Assembly (NCBI RefSeq): GCF_004745945.1
Contig: NZ_SRLE01000004.1
Location: forward strand, 62,001 to 126,000
From: Mangrovimicrobium sediminis
Lineage (GTDB): Bacteria; Pseudomonadota; Gammaproteobacteria; Pseudomonadales; Halieaceae
DNA length: 64,000 nt
Direction: 5' to 3'
Shown here: one piece after another, positions 1 through 8,179 of the stretch
How positions within the stretch are numbered: the stretch's first letter is position 1
How the letters are laid out: the number at the start of each line of letters is the position of its first letter
Notes under the pieces: model-generated
The model's input: the letters and a program-made list of their open reading frames with translations, nothing else
The model's database searches: none
What the model was told of the DNA's origin: nothing
Program-made: the position numbers and the translations under genes

Positions 1-1
1 C

Positions 2-592
2 AAGGGCGTCGGCGTGCTGTACCTGAAGCGCGGCACGCGCTTCCGCCCGCTGCTGCGCGGCGGCCACCAGGAACGCGGCCGCCGGGCCGGCACCGAGAAC
101 GTCACCGCGATCATCGGCCTCGGCGTTGCAGCCGAACTGGCCATGGCCAACATGGCCCACGAGAACACCGAGGTGAAAGCCCTGCGCGACCGCCTGCAGG
201 AAGGCATTCTGGCCGCGGTTCCCAACGCCTTCGTCACCGGCGACCCGGACAACCGCCTGCCCAACACCCTGAATATCGCGTTCGAGTACATCGAGGGCGA
301 GGCCATCCTGCTGCTGCTCAACAAGGTGGGCATCGCCGCCTCCAGCGGTTCCGCCTGCACCTCCGGCTCGCTGGAACCCTCCCACGTAATGAAGGCCATG
401 GGCATTCCCTACACCGCCGCCCACGGCACCGTGCGCTTTTCCCTGTCGCGCTACAACACCGCCGAGGAAGTGGAGCGGGTGATCGAGTCGGTACCCCCGA
501 TCGTCGCCCAGCTGCGCAAGCTCTCTCCCTACTGGGGCGAGAACGGCCCGGTGGAAAATCCCGACCAGGCCTTCGCGCCGGTCTACGCCTGA
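2..592 (+). CDS. nifS: Cysteine desulfurase NifS, C-terminal part (5' end outside window)
   Basis: Pyridoxal-phosphate enzyme that takes sulfur from cysteine and passes it to NifU for building nitrogenase Fe-S clusters. Only the last 196 residues or so are present; the reading frame is open to the window edge. The visible part begins with [10 protein letters not shown] and the RRAGTENV segment, and contains the active-site loop [16 protein letters not shown], whose persulfide-forming cysteine is encoded at 356-358. That loop is typical of NifS/IscS enzymes. The next gene, nifV, starts 17 bp after the stop. Assignment to NifS rather than IscS rests on the nif neighbours. Confidence 0.95.
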   Translation, partial: KGVGVLYLKRGTRFRPLLRGGHQERGRRAGTENVTAIIGLGVAAELAMANMAHENTEVKALRDRLQEGILAAVPNAFVTGDPDNRLPNTLNIAFEYIEGEAILLLLNKVGIAASSGSACTSGSLEPSHVMKAMGIPYTAAHGTVRFSLSRYNTAEEVERVIESVPPIVAQLRKLSPYWGENGPVENPDQAFAPVYA

Positions 593-609
593 GGGTCAGG
601 GACGCTATC

Positions 610-1815
610 GTGAACCAGTCGCGGCCAGCAGTGATCATCGACGACACCACCCTGCGCGATGGTGAGCAGAGTTCCGGCGTCGCGTTCAGCGCCGAGGAAA
701 AACTGCAGATCGCACGGCAGCTGGCGGCGATTGGCGTCCCTGAACTGGAGATCGGCATTCCCGCCATGGGCGATGAGGAGCGCGAGGTGATGCGCGCCAT
801 CACCGGGCTCGGCCTGCCGCTCTCTACCCTGGCCTGGTGTCGCATGCACGAGGCGGATCTCGCCGCGGCGGCGGGCACTGGCGTGGACATGGTCGACCTG
901 TCGATCTCGGTTTCCGACCAGCAGATCGAACACAAGCTGCGCCGCGACCGGCGCTGGGTGCTGCGCCAGGTCGACACCATGGTGCGCCGCGCCGTCGCGC
1001 AAGGCTACGCCGTGTGTGTCGGCTGCGAGGACGCCTCGCGTGCCGACCTGGACTTCCTGGTCCGCGTCGGCGAGACCGCCGCGAACGCCGGCGCACGACG
1101 CCTGCGCTTCGCCGATACCGTGGGCATTCTCGAACCCTCCGCCGTGCAGCGCGCCTTCGGCCGGCTGCGCGCGGCGCTGGATCTCGAGCTGGAAATGCAC
1201 GCCCACGACGACTTCGGCCTGGCCACCGCCAATACCCTGGCGGCGGTCGCCGCCGGTGCCACGCACATCAATACCACGGTGAACGGTCTCGGCGAACGCG
1301 CCGGCAACGCACCGCTGGAAGAGTGCGCGCTGGCGCTCAAGCACCTGCACGGCATCGATACCGGCATCGACACCCGCGGCCTGCCCGCGCTGTCGCGGCT
1401 GGTGGAAGAGGCCTCGGGCCGCGCCGTGGCCTGGCAGAAAAGCATTGTCGGCGCCGGCGTGTTCACCCACGAGGCGGGTATTCACGTCGATGGCCTGCTC
1501 AAGGATAGCCGCAACTACCAGGGGCTGGACCCGCTGGAAGTGGGCAAGCAGCACCAGCTGGTGCTGGGCAAGCACTCCGGCGGCCGCATGCTGCGCGAGG
1601 CCTACCGCGAACTGAATATCGAATTACTCGACTGGCAGGTGCCGGCGCTGTTGTCCCAGGTGCGTGTCCTGGTGACCGCGACCAAGCGCAGCCCACTGCC
1701 GGATGAACTCATGGACCTGTACATGGCCATCGACGCCCTCGCCAGCGAGGCGGCGGTGGATGCGCCAGGCTTGGGAGGTTTCGCATGTCACACAGCACAG
1801 CCGATAGCACTCTGA
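610..1815 (+). CDS. nifV: Homocitrate synthase NifV
   Basis: Condenses acetyl-CoA with 2-oxoglutarate to homocitrate, the organic ligand of the nitrogenase iron-molybdenum cofactor. The N-terminus has the signature [15 protein letters not shown] of the HMGL-like TIM-barrel family, and the middle has the metal-binding [13 protein letters not shown] and NGLGERAGN segments. At 401 residues from a GTG start it is slightly longer than the usual 380 or so. The GTG follows AGGGA. The last 31 bp overlap the start of the cysE gene in another frame, so the two are probably translationally coupled. Confidence 0.95.
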   Translation: MNQSRPAVIIDDTTLRDGEQSSGVAFSAEEKLQIARQLAAIGVPELEIGIPAMGDEEREVMRAITGLGLPLSTLAWCRMHEADLAAAAGTGVDMVDLSISVSDQQIEHKLRRDRRWVLRQVDTMVRRAVAQGYAVCVGCEDASRADLDFLVRVGETAANAGARRLRFADTVGILEPSAVQRAFGRLRAALDLELEMHAHDDFGLATANTLAAVAAGATHINTTVNGLGERAGNAPLEECALALKHLHGIDTGIDTRGLPALSRLVEEASGRAVAWQKSIVGAGVFTHEAGIHVDGLLKDSRNYQGLDPLEVGKQHQLVLGKHSGGRMLREAYRELNIELLDWQVPALLSQVRVLVTATKRSPLPDELMDLYMAIDALASEAAVDAPGLGGFACHTAQPIAL

Positions 1816-2567
1816 TCGAGGAACAACCGCGCATGGGCCTGTGGCGCCAGTGGCGCGACGACATCGCCTGCGTGTTCGAGCGCGACCCCGCGGCGCGCAC
1901 TTCCCTCGAAGTCCTGGCCACCTATCCCGGCGTGCACGCGGTGATGATGCACCGCCTCAGCCACCGCCTGTGGCAGCGCGGCTGGCGCTTCGCCGCGCGC
2001 TGGCTGTCGGCCATCGGTCGCTTCATCAGCAACGTGGACATCCACCCCGGCGCACAGATTGGCGCGCGCTTCTTCATCGACCACGGCGCCTGCGTGGTGA
2101 TCGGCGAGACTGCCATCATCGGCGACAACGTCACCCTCTACCACGGCGTGACCCTCGGCGGCACCAGTTGGAACAAGGGCAAGCGCCATCCCACGCTGGA
2201 GGACGGCGTGCTGGTCGGCGCCGGCGCCAAGATCCTCGGCAACATCGTGGTCGGCCGCAATGCCCGCGTCGGCGCCAACTCGGTGGTAGTCGATGCGGTC
2301 CCCGCCGGCTGCACGGTGGTGGGTATTCCCGGCAAGGTAGTGAAGGTGCGCAGCGCCGGTACCCCCAACCCCTACGGCGTGGACCTGGATCACCACCTGA
2401 TTCCGGACCCGGTGTCCAAGGTTATCGCCTGCCTGCTGGACCGCATCGATGCACTGGAAATCCAGGTGCAGGGTGCGCGCGAGGTGATTGCCGCGGAACT
2501 GGACTGCGATCCGGACAACGAGATTTGTGAACACGATTGCACCCGCGGCATGGCGGTCAATCACTAG
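1785..2567 (+). CDS. cysE: Serine O-acetyltransferase of the nif cluster (CysE-like)
   Basis: Makes O-acetylserine from serine and acetyl-CoA, the precursor of cysteine. In diazotrophs a dedicated copy supplies cysteine for NifS. The 260-residue protein has the short N-terminal helical part and the left-handed hexapeptide-repeat domain, with [26 protein letters not shown] and [19 protein letters not shown]. The ATG lies inside nifV. It sits between nifV and a TPR gene exactly as cysE1 does in Azotobacter. A short cysteine-containing tail ([12 protein letters not shown]) ends the protein. Confidence 0.92.
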   Translation: MSHSTADSTLIEEQPRMGLWRQWRDDIACVFERDPAARTSLEVLATYPGVHAVMMHRLSHRLWQRGWRFAARWLSAIGRFISNVDIHPGAQIGARFFIDHGACVVIGETAIIGDNVTLYHGVTLGGTSWNKGKRHPTLEDGVLVGAGAKILGNIVVGRNARVGANSVVVDAVPAGCTVVGIPGKVVKVRSAGTPNPYGVDLDHHLIPDPVSKVIACLLDRIDALEIQVQGAREVIAAELDCDPDNEICEHDCTRGMAVNH

Positions 2568-2624
2568 GCCTTTCAGCTAACGCGGATTACCAGGCGAACG
2601 CCAGCGAGGAACGGGAGAACGTCT

Positions 2625-3158
2625 ATGGACCTGCAGGATTTCGAAGCCCAGTCGCTGTACTTCGACCGACCCATGGCGGCGGAAGTGGAAACGCTGCTGC
2701 AGGAGGCCTCCGAGGTCTACGCCGAGGGCCGCGCCGAACCGCTGCTGCTCAAGGCCTACGCCCTGGACCCGGGCAACCTCAGCGTGCTGGTCGCGTTGTA
2801 CCGGTTTTACTACTACCAGCACCGCTACGCCGACGCCATCGATATTGCCGACCAGGTGATGCGCGAAGTGGCGCCGATGATCGATTTCCCCGGGCACTGG
2901 ACCGAGATTTCCGGCGCCAACCTGGCCAACGGCCTGATGAAGTCCTTCACCCAGGTGCGCTTCTACCTGCTGGCGCTCAAGGGCGCCGCCTACCTGCACC
3001 TGCGCCGCGGCGAGATCGAGCAGGGTGTGCGCATGCTCAACAAGGTTATCGAACTGGACAGCCGGGACCGTCTCGGCGCCGGTGCCCTGCTGCGCGCCAT
3101 GGGACCGGCCGCGATCTCCGCAGGGCCCGTGGCGAAGGTCGAGGCCTGCGCGGTCTGA
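2625..3158 (+). CDS. Small TPR-like protein of the nif cluster, function unknown
   Basis: A 177-residue soluble protein made of helical pairs that look like tetratricopeptide repeats, for example LLLKAYALDPGNLSVLVALY near residue 45 and LLALKGAAYLHLRRGEIEQG near 115. There is no signal peptide or membrane segment. The ATG has GGGAGA nine bases upstream. It lies 57 bp after cysE and 26 bp before nifW in the same operon, so it is probably co-expressed with nitrogenase maturation genes. A chaperone or docking role in Fe protein or MoFe protein maturation is a guess from position only. Confidence 0.8.
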   Translation: MDLQDFEAQSLYFDRPMAAEVETLLQEASEVYAEGRAEPLLLKAYALDPGNLSVLVALYRFYYYQHRYADAIDIADQVMREVAPMIDFPGHWTEISGANLANGLMKSFTQVRFYLLALKGAAYLHLRRGEIEQGVRMLNKVIELDSRDRLGAGALLRAMGPAAISAGPVAKVEACAV

Positions 3159-3184
3159 ACCCATCAACTGAACGAGGTGACACC

Positions 3185-3526
3185 ATGAACGACGATACGC
3201 TGGAACTGGAAGACGCCCTGGAAGAACTCAGCTCGGCGGAGGATTTCCTGCTCTACTTCGGGGTCGAGTTCGAACCGTCGGTAGTGCAGGTCAATCGCCT
3301 GCACATCATGCAGCGCTTCCACGACTACCTCGGCCAGAGCGAGACCAGCCTGGAGGAGTACACCGGCAACGAGGAGGCCATGCGCGCCGCCTACGCCGCG
3401 CTCCTGCAGCGCGCCTACCAGGATTTCGTCGACTCCGATGCGCTGACGGAAAAAGTGTTCAAGGTATTCAAGATGCAGGGCCCGCAGACCACGTTTGTCT
3501 CCGCGGATTCCCTGCTGCAGGGCTGA
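3185..3526 (+). CDS. nifW: Nitrogenase-stabilizing/protective protein NifW
   Basis: Small helical protein that associates with the MoFe protein and is thought to protect or help mature it. The 113 residues match the family's size, with the acidic N-terminus (LELEDALEELSSAEDFL), the YFGVEFEPSVVQVNRLHI segment and the C-terminal KVFKVFKMQGPQTTFV block. A longer reading frame is open upstream, but ATG 3185 is preceded by GAGGTGA and gives a full-length family member. It is followed by nifZ after 16 bp. Confidence 0.93.
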   Translation: MNDDTLELEDALEELSSAEDFLLYFGVEFEPSVVQVNRLHIMQRFHDYLGQSETSLEEYTGNEEAMRAAYAALLQRAYQDFVDSDALTEKVFKVFKMQGPQTTFVSADSLLQG

Positions 3527-3542
3527 GGCCCGGGAGAGCGCC

Positions 3543-3992
3543 ATGCAGCCCCGATTCGAATACGGCGAGGAAGTCCGCCTGGTCCGCAACGTACGCAACG
3601 ACGGTACCTACCCGGGTATGGACGTGGGCGCACTGCTGATCAAGCGCGGCGCCGTGGGCTGCGTCTACGATGTGGGCACCTACCTGCAGGACCAGTTGAT
3701 CTACCGCGTGCATTTCATCGGCGAGGGCCGCACCGTGGGCTGTCGCGAGGAAGAACTGATCCCGGTGGATGCCGAGTGGATCCAGAACCGCTTCGAGTTT
3801 CGCGACAAGGTGCGTGCCGCCGCGTCGCTGGCCATCGACGGCGAGGTGATTGTCGCCGCCGGCGACGAGGGCGAGGTGCAGAAAGTGCTGCGCGAACCCG
3901 GCCGCATTTTCTATCACGCGCGCTTCGGCGAGCGCACGTTCCTGGTACCCGAGCAGTCGCTGCTCGCACTGGAGGAAGAGCAAGATGCCTGA
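3543..3992 (+). CDS. nifZ: NifZ, P-cluster assembly protein
   Basis: NifZ takes part in forming the second P-cluster of the MoFe protein. The 149-residue product opens with the conserved PRFEYGEEVRLVRNVRNDGT motif, followed by GALLIKRGAVGCVYDVGTYLQDQLIYRVHF. The second half, from about residue 85, is an extension with a second similar strand-rich module (EVIVAAGDEGEVQKVL ... GRIFYHARFGERTFLVPE), as in longer NifZ proteins. The chosen ATG has GGGAGAG upstream; an in-frame start 48 bp earlier would overlap nifW. The stop overlaps the nifM start by 8 bp (ATGCCTGA). Confidence 0.92.
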   Translation: MQPRFEYGEEVRLVRNVRNDGTYPGMDVGALLIKRGAVGCVYDVGTYLQDQLIYRVHFIGEGRTVGCREEELIPVDAEWIQNRFEFRDKVRAAASLAIDGEVIVAAGDEGEVQKVLREPGRIFYHARFGERTFLVPEQSLLALEEEQDA

Positions 3993-4881
3993 GCTGAACA
4001 GCGAACCCCAGCGCGCCAGCGTCAACTATCGCCTGCTGCGCATCGCCACCGAGCGTTTCGAGCGACCGCCGGCTGCCCTGGAAGAAGCGCAGTATGTCGA
4101 GGTGCGCAACATCGCCGCCCGCGAATACCTGATCGAACAGGCGGTGCTTTCGGCACCGGAAGCGGCGGATATCGTGATACCCGAATCGCAGCTGGACCAC
4201 GCCGTGGAACAGATTCGCGCGCGCTACGGCGATGACGAGGCGTTCCAGGCGGAATTGCAAAGCAACGGCCTGGGCGTGCGTGAACTGCGCCTGGCCCTGG
4301 AGCGCGAGTTGCGCGTGGAGGCCGTACTGGCGAAAGTCGGCGCGCGTGCACCGCAGGTCGAGGATACCGAGGTCAATCTTTTTTACTACATGAACCGCGA
4401 CCGTTTCCGCCGCCCGGAAACACGGGTGGCGCGGCACATCCTGGTGACTGTGAACCCGGAGTTTGTCGAGAACACGCGCGAGGAGGCGGGCCGCCGCATC
4501 GAGCAGATCCGCCGCCGCGTGCTCAAGAACCCGGCGCGCTTCAGCGAGCAGGCGAGCAAGCACTCCGAGTGCCCGACCTCACTGCAGGGCGGCCTGCTCG
4601 GCGAGGTGCAGCGCGACAACCTGTACCCGGAACTGGATGCCGTGTTGTTCGGGATGCGCGAGGGGCAGGTGAGCGAGGTGATCGAATCCCCCGTGGGCCT
4701 GCACGTGCTGTTGTGCGAGAAGATCCGTCCCGCCGGCCCCGTCCCGCTGCGCGAGGTGGCCGGCCGCCTGCGCGAGCAGATGCAGGAAAAGCAGAGCTCG
4801 CGCTTCGTTAAACGCTGGATACAGCAGGCCCTGGACGCGCCGGCACAGGCGCCCGTCGACCGGGCCAGGGAGTTAGCATGA
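3985..4881 (+). CDS. nifM: NifM, parvulin-type peptidyl-prolyl isomerase for Fe protein maturation
   Basis: Needed to mature the nitrogenase Fe protein (NifH). The 298-residue protein has an N-terminal helical domain of about 130 residues and a C-terminal rotamase domain from about residue 147 (RHILVTVNPEF ... ASKHSECPTSLQGGLLGEV ... SEVIESPVGLHVLLCEKI). It lacks a signal peptide, as expected for the cytoplasmic NifM and unlike periplasmic SurA/PpiD. ATG 3985 overlaps the nifZ stop, and the gene's own stop overlaps the clpX start (ATGA at 4878). Confidence 0.93.
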   Translation: MPELNSEPQRASVNYRLLRIATERFERPPAALEEAQYVEVRNIAAREYLIEQAVLSAPEAADIVIPESQLDHAVEQIRARYGDDEAFQAELQSNGLGVRELRLALERELRVEAVLAKVGARAPQVEDTEVNLFYYMNRDRFRRPETRVARHILVTVNPEFVENTREEAGRRIEQIRRRVLKNPARFSEQASKHSECPTSLQGGLLGEVQRDNLYPELDAVLFGMREGQVSEVIESPVGLHVLLCEKIRPAGPVPLREVAGRLREQMQEKQSSRFVKRWIQQALDAPAQAPVDRARELA

Positions 4882-6215
4882 GCGAAGCCGAACCCGTAAA
4901 GAGCGAACCGCTGTCCTGTTCCTTCTGCGGCGTGGAGAAATCCGCGAGTGTACCGCTGATCGCCGGCAACAACGGCCACATCTGTGAGCAGTGCGTGAAG
5001 CTCGCCCACCAGGTGGTGAGCAGTTGGGGGCGCAAGGCCGTACTGGTGCGCCCGGAGCTGAAGGCGCCCGCCGAGATCAAGGCACACCTCGACAAGTACA
5101 TCATCGGCCAGGAGGACGCCAAGCGCATTCTCTCGGTGGCCCTGTACAACCACTACCTGCGCCTCAACCACCAGCACGAGGAACTGCCGGACTTCAACGC
5201 CGGCCATCCCGAGCGCGAATCGGTAGAGGTGGAAAAATCCAACGTGTTGATGACCGGTCCCTCCGGCGCGGGCAAGACCCTGCTGGTGAAGACCCTGTCA
5301 CGCATCATCGGCGTGCCCTTCGTGATCGGCGACGCCACCTCACTGACCCAGGCTGGTTACGTTGGCCAGGACGTGGAGAGCCTGCTCAAGCGGCTGCTCG
5401 AGGCCGCGGACTGGGATACACGCCAGGCTGAGTGGGGCATCGTCTACATCGACGAGATCGACAAGATCGCCCGTCGCGGCGAAGGCGGCACCGCGGTGCG
5501 TGACATCTCCGGGGAGGGCGTGCAGCAGGCCCTGCTGAAGATGATCGAGGGTAGCGAGGTACGCGTCACCCGGCCGGGGCAGCGCGAGGGCCACGGCGAG
5601 GAAATCCAGCTCAACACCCAGAACATCCTGTTTATCGTCGGCGGCGCCTTCCCCGGCCTCGTCGAACTGGTGAGCAAGCGGCTGCAGCCGAGCGATGCCG
5701 GCATCGGCTTCAACGCGCCCCTGCGCGAGGAGTGCAGCTTCGACAACAACGAACTGCTCGCCGCCCTGCACCCGGAAGATCTGCAGCGCTTCGGCCTCAT
5801 CCCGGAGTTCATCGGCCGTTTCCCGGTCGTCACCTTCCTGCAGGAGCTGGATGTCGAAGCGCTCAAGCGCATCCTCGTCGAACCGCGCAATGCACTGGTC
5901 AAGCAGTACCGCCGCCTGTTCTCCTACCAGGGCGTGGAACTCGAGTTCAGCGACGCCGCAATCTCCCACGTCGCCGAACAGGCCGTTGAACGCGGCACCG
6001 GCGCCCGTGGCCTGCGTGCACTGCTCGAAAGCGCCCTGTGCCAGACGATGTTCGAGCTGCCCTCGCTGCAGCTCGCCGCCTGTCGCGTCGAGCTGGTCGA
6101 GGAGGAGGGCGCCGAACCGCGCCTGGCGGTCGAACGGGTCATGTCCACTGCTTCGGTCGATGAGGATACTCAATCCACGCCTGCGGCTGCGGCTGCGGCT
6201 TCGGTTTCGTCCTGA
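4878..6215 (+). CDS. clpX: ClpX-type AAA+ unfoldase of the nif cluster
   Basis: ATP-dependent unfoldase that recognises substrates and feeds them to ClpP. The nif-linked copy (clpX2 in Azotobacter) is thought to control turnover of nitrogenase assembly proteins. The N-terminal zinc finger has C14, C17, C36 and C39. Walker A is GPSGAGKT, the pore loop AGYVGQ, Walker B VYIDEIDKI, and GIGFNAP matches the ClpP-docking IGF loop. It is 445 residues long; the last dozen (TPAAAAAASVSS) are encoded by a 39-bp sequence repeated exactly at 6776-6814, so the tail is probably not ancestral. The start overlaps the nifM stop. Confidence 0.93.
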   Translation: MSEAEPVKSEPLSCSFCGVEKSASVPLIAGNNGHICEQCVKLAHQVVSSWGRKAVLVRPELKAPAEIKAHLDKYIIGQEDAKRILSVALYNHYLRLNHQHEELPDFNAGHPERESVEVEKSNVLMTGPSGAGKTLLVKTLSRIIGVPFVIGDATSLTQAGYVGQDVESLLKRLLEAADWDTRQAEWGIVYIDEIDKIARRGEGGTAVRDISGEGVQQALLKMIEGSEVRVTRPGQREGHGEEIQLNTQNILFIVGGAFPGLVELVSKRLQPSDAGIGFNAPLREECSFDNNELLAALHPEDLQRFGLIPEFIGRFPVVTFLQELDVEALKRILVEPRNALVKQYRRLFSYQGVELEFSDAAISHVAEQAVERGTGARGLRALLESALCQTMFELPSLQLAACRVELVEEEGAEPRLAVERVMSTASVDEDTQSTPAAAAAASVSS

Positions 6216-6292
6216 GCTGCGTCGGTCTGTGTCGCGGGTACATGCCCCTTCTCGCGAGATACCGGACGCTCGGGTGACGGGCTCTACCCGGC

Positions 6293-6444
6293 GGCCGGCC
6301 AGCGGCGGGTGCCTTCGCTGAACGGACTGGCGCCCCTCCGGGGTGCCCTCAGTCGGTCGCGAGCCTGAAAGCGCTTCGCTGTCTCGCTCCACTCCCTCGG
6401 CGCCATCCTGATTGTTCCGCGAAAGCACCCGCCACTGGCCGGCC
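6293..6444 (-). mobile_element. E1: 152-bp element with 31-bp terminal inverted repeats (MITE- or REP-like)
   Basis: Ends 6293-6323 and 6414-6444 are inverted repeats matching at 28 of 31 positions. The core 6311-6423 is the reverse complement of 7002-7114 with a single difference in 113 bp. It has no coding capacity of its own and no clear target-site duplication. The identity to E2 is much higher than that of the flanking duplication, which suggests recent movement or gene conversion. Strand is given relative to E2. Confidence 0.75.
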
Positions 6445-6499
6445 TTGTATCGGGTTGGCTGGTGAGGTCGAGGATTTGATCGTGGGTGATGTCTGTTGT

Positions 6500-6532
6500 G
6501 CCTGCCAGCGAGGTGTCCGGTGCTGGCAGGCC
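6500..6532. repeat. Internally deleted remnant of the 152-bp element
   Basis: GCCTGCCAGC at 6500-6509 and GCTGGCAGGCC at 6522-6532 are the outer ends of the E2 terminal repeats, separated here by only 12 bp. It occupies the position in unit 1 that E2 occupies in unit 2, directly in front of the shared GTCGGGTAGCC/GCCGGGTAGCC sequence. This fits loss of the element's interior. Confidence 0.6.
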
Positions 6533-6594
6533 GTCGGGTAGCCTCCTGGATGCGCGCCTGCTTGATACCCGAAGCCCGAAGCCCGAAGAACGCC

Positions 6595-6630
6595 AAACAA
6601 AAAACGCCGACGTCACGCCGGCGTTTTTCA
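6595..6630. terminator. Rho-independent terminator, probably for clpX
   Basis: Stem AACGCCG (6603-6609) pairs with CGGCGTT (6619-6625) across a 9-base loop, with an A-run before it and T5 after it. It could therefore stop transcripts from either direction. It is a copy of the nifF terminator at 7195-7226. Confidence 0.7.
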
Positions 6631-6662
6631 AGAAAATCCGCCAGGGTAGTCTCCAGTGGAGA

Positions 6663-6774
6663 TCAACTCGTCTTGGCGTGCCCTTGCGGCAGGCCGAAGT
6701 CATCGGCGATCAGCGCCAGCCAGCTATCCAGGCGCGCCTCTGTGAGGCCTGACTGGTTGTCCAGGTCCAGGCCG
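6663..6774 (-). pseudogene. 3' fragment of a nifF copy
   Basis: Reads on the minus strand as 36 or 37 codons matching the end of NifF ([18 protein letters not shown] ... DDFGLP ... HAK) with the same stop codon. It is cut off at its upstream end where the clpX tail copy begins. About half of the differences from nifF are synonymous. There is no start codon or promoter of its own, so it is a relic. Confidence 0.8.
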
Positions 6775-6980
6775 AGCCTGCGGCTGCGGCTGCGGCTTCG
6801 GTTTCGTCCTGAGCCTCACCGGGCTCACGCGGAATTCTCCATGCCCCCTGTCCGGGAACGCCTGGCGACAAAGCGCAGCGTTCCCGACTGAAATGGCAGG
6901 TCCCGTATTAGACGGTAGCTCCAGACAGCAAACGGCACTCTCCAGCACAAACCTCGAAATCCCCAGCTCACCCAAAGCCA

Positions 6981-7132
6981 GGACTGCCAGTGCCGCATGC
7001 CTTCGCGGAACAATCAGGATGGCGCCGAGGGAGTGGAGCGAGACAGCGAAGCGCTTTCAGGCTCGCGACCGACTGAGGGCACCCCGGAGGGGCGCCAGTC
7101 CGTTCGGCGAAGGCATGCGGCGCTGGCAGGCC
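6981..7132 (+). mobile_element. E2: second 152-bp element with 31-bp terminal inverted repeats
   Basis: Same length and core as E1 but in the opposite orientation. Its ends, 6981-7011 and 7102-7132, match each other at 28 of 31 positions. Four positions differ between the ends of E1 and E2, and each is changed on both arms so that pairing is kept. It lies between the clpX tail copy and the nifF terminator. Confidence 0.75.
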
Positions 7133-7194
7133 GCCGGGTAGCCTCCCGGGTGCGCGCCTACTTGATGCCCGAAGCCCGAAGCTCTGGGAGCCCC

Positions 7195-7226
7195 AAACAA
7201 AAAACGCCGACGTCACGCCGGCGTTC
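7195..7226 (-). terminator. Rho-independent terminator of nifF
   Basis: On the minus strand the stem AACGCCG/CGGCGTT (7 bp, 9-base loop) is followed by TTTT within a T-rich stretch. It lies about 55 bp past the nifF stop codon. A second copy is at 6595-6630. Confidence 0.8.
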
Positions 7227-7279
7227 TTCAACAAATTCCGCCAGGGTAGTCCCCGGCGGAGAGTCTCTCCTGGCGGAGA

Positions 7280-7930
<651 letters not shown>

Positions 7931-7935
7931 CTAGT

Positions 7936-7951
7936 TGCACGTGGCGTGCCA
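7936..7951 (-). promoter_or_regulatory. Sigma-54 (-24/-12) promoter of nifF
   Basis: On the minus strand the sequence TGGCACGCCACGTGCA matches the consensus TGGCACG-N4-TTGCA at every fixed position except one, with the GG and GC doublets correctly spaced. It lies about 95 bp before the nifF ATG. An AT-rich stretch (7986-8008) between it and the NifA sites could be bent by IHF, although no exact IHF consensus was found. Confidence 0.82.
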
Positions 7952-8032
7952 CCTGCTGGCGCAATCCGGAATCTGCTAACTGGCTGTTATATTTGAATAT
8001 TTATAGGTAGGTGTGGGTGCTGTGGGCACCCC

Positions 8033-8048
8033 TGTCGCAAACCCGACA
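8033..8048. promoter_or_regulatory. NifA upstream activator sequence 1
   Basis: TGTCGCAAACCCGACA fits TGT-N10-ACA exactly. It lies about 82 bp upstream of the nifF -24 element, a normal distance for NifA acting by DNA looping. Confidence 0.8.
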
Positions 8049-8075
8049 AGCGCTCCGGCGGGGGTTTTTGCCCTT

Positions 8076-8091
8076 TGTCGCAAAGTCGACA
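8076..8091. promoter_or_regulatory. NifA upstream activator sequence 2
   Basis: TGTCGCAAAGTCGACA fits TGT-N10-ACA exactly and shares TGTCGCAAA with site 1, which lies 43 bp (about four helical turns) away. The pair lies between nifF and the divergent small gene at 8180. Confidence 0.8.
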
Positions 8092-8108
8092 GGGTGAAAT
8101 TTAAGGCG

Positions 8109-8124
8109 TGGAATGCTCGTGGCA
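8109..8124 (+). promoter_or_regulatory. Possible sigma-54 promoter of the small divergent gene
   Basis: TGGAATGCTCGTGGCA keeps the GG and GC doublets at the correct ten-base separation but departs from consensus at three other positions. Transcription would begin about 45 bp before ATG 8180. The NifA sites would be only 18 and 61 bp upstream, closer than usual, so this is tentative. Confidence 0.4.
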
Positions 8125-8179
8125 GGGGTAAATCGGGGCGTGTCGCTGCCGAAAGAATCCGTATCCCGAGGAGAAAGCG

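Larger units (their letters stand above)
6179..6774. repeat. Unit 1 of a tandem duplication between clpX and nifF
   Basis: Starts with the 39-bp clpX tail (6179-6217) and ends inside a truncated copy of nifF (6774), directly abutting a second clpX tail at 6776. From 6521 onward it matches 7121 onward at an offset of 600 bp (617 bp near the end), at about 85-90 per cent identity by eye. It contains element E1, a deleted element remnant, a terminator copy and the nifF fragment. This layout is what a tandem duplication of the clpX-nifF junction would leave. No intact gene other than the clpX end lies here. Confidence 0.8.

Noticed and set aside
583-1575. Long open frames on the strand opposite nifV, putA and other GC-rich genes
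   Set aside because: They mirror strong genes with high third-position GC, lack ribosome sites and show no family features.
6181-6205. Microsatellite GCGGCT run as an independent repeat
   Set aside because: It is short and simply part of the 39-bp segment duplicated with the clpX end.
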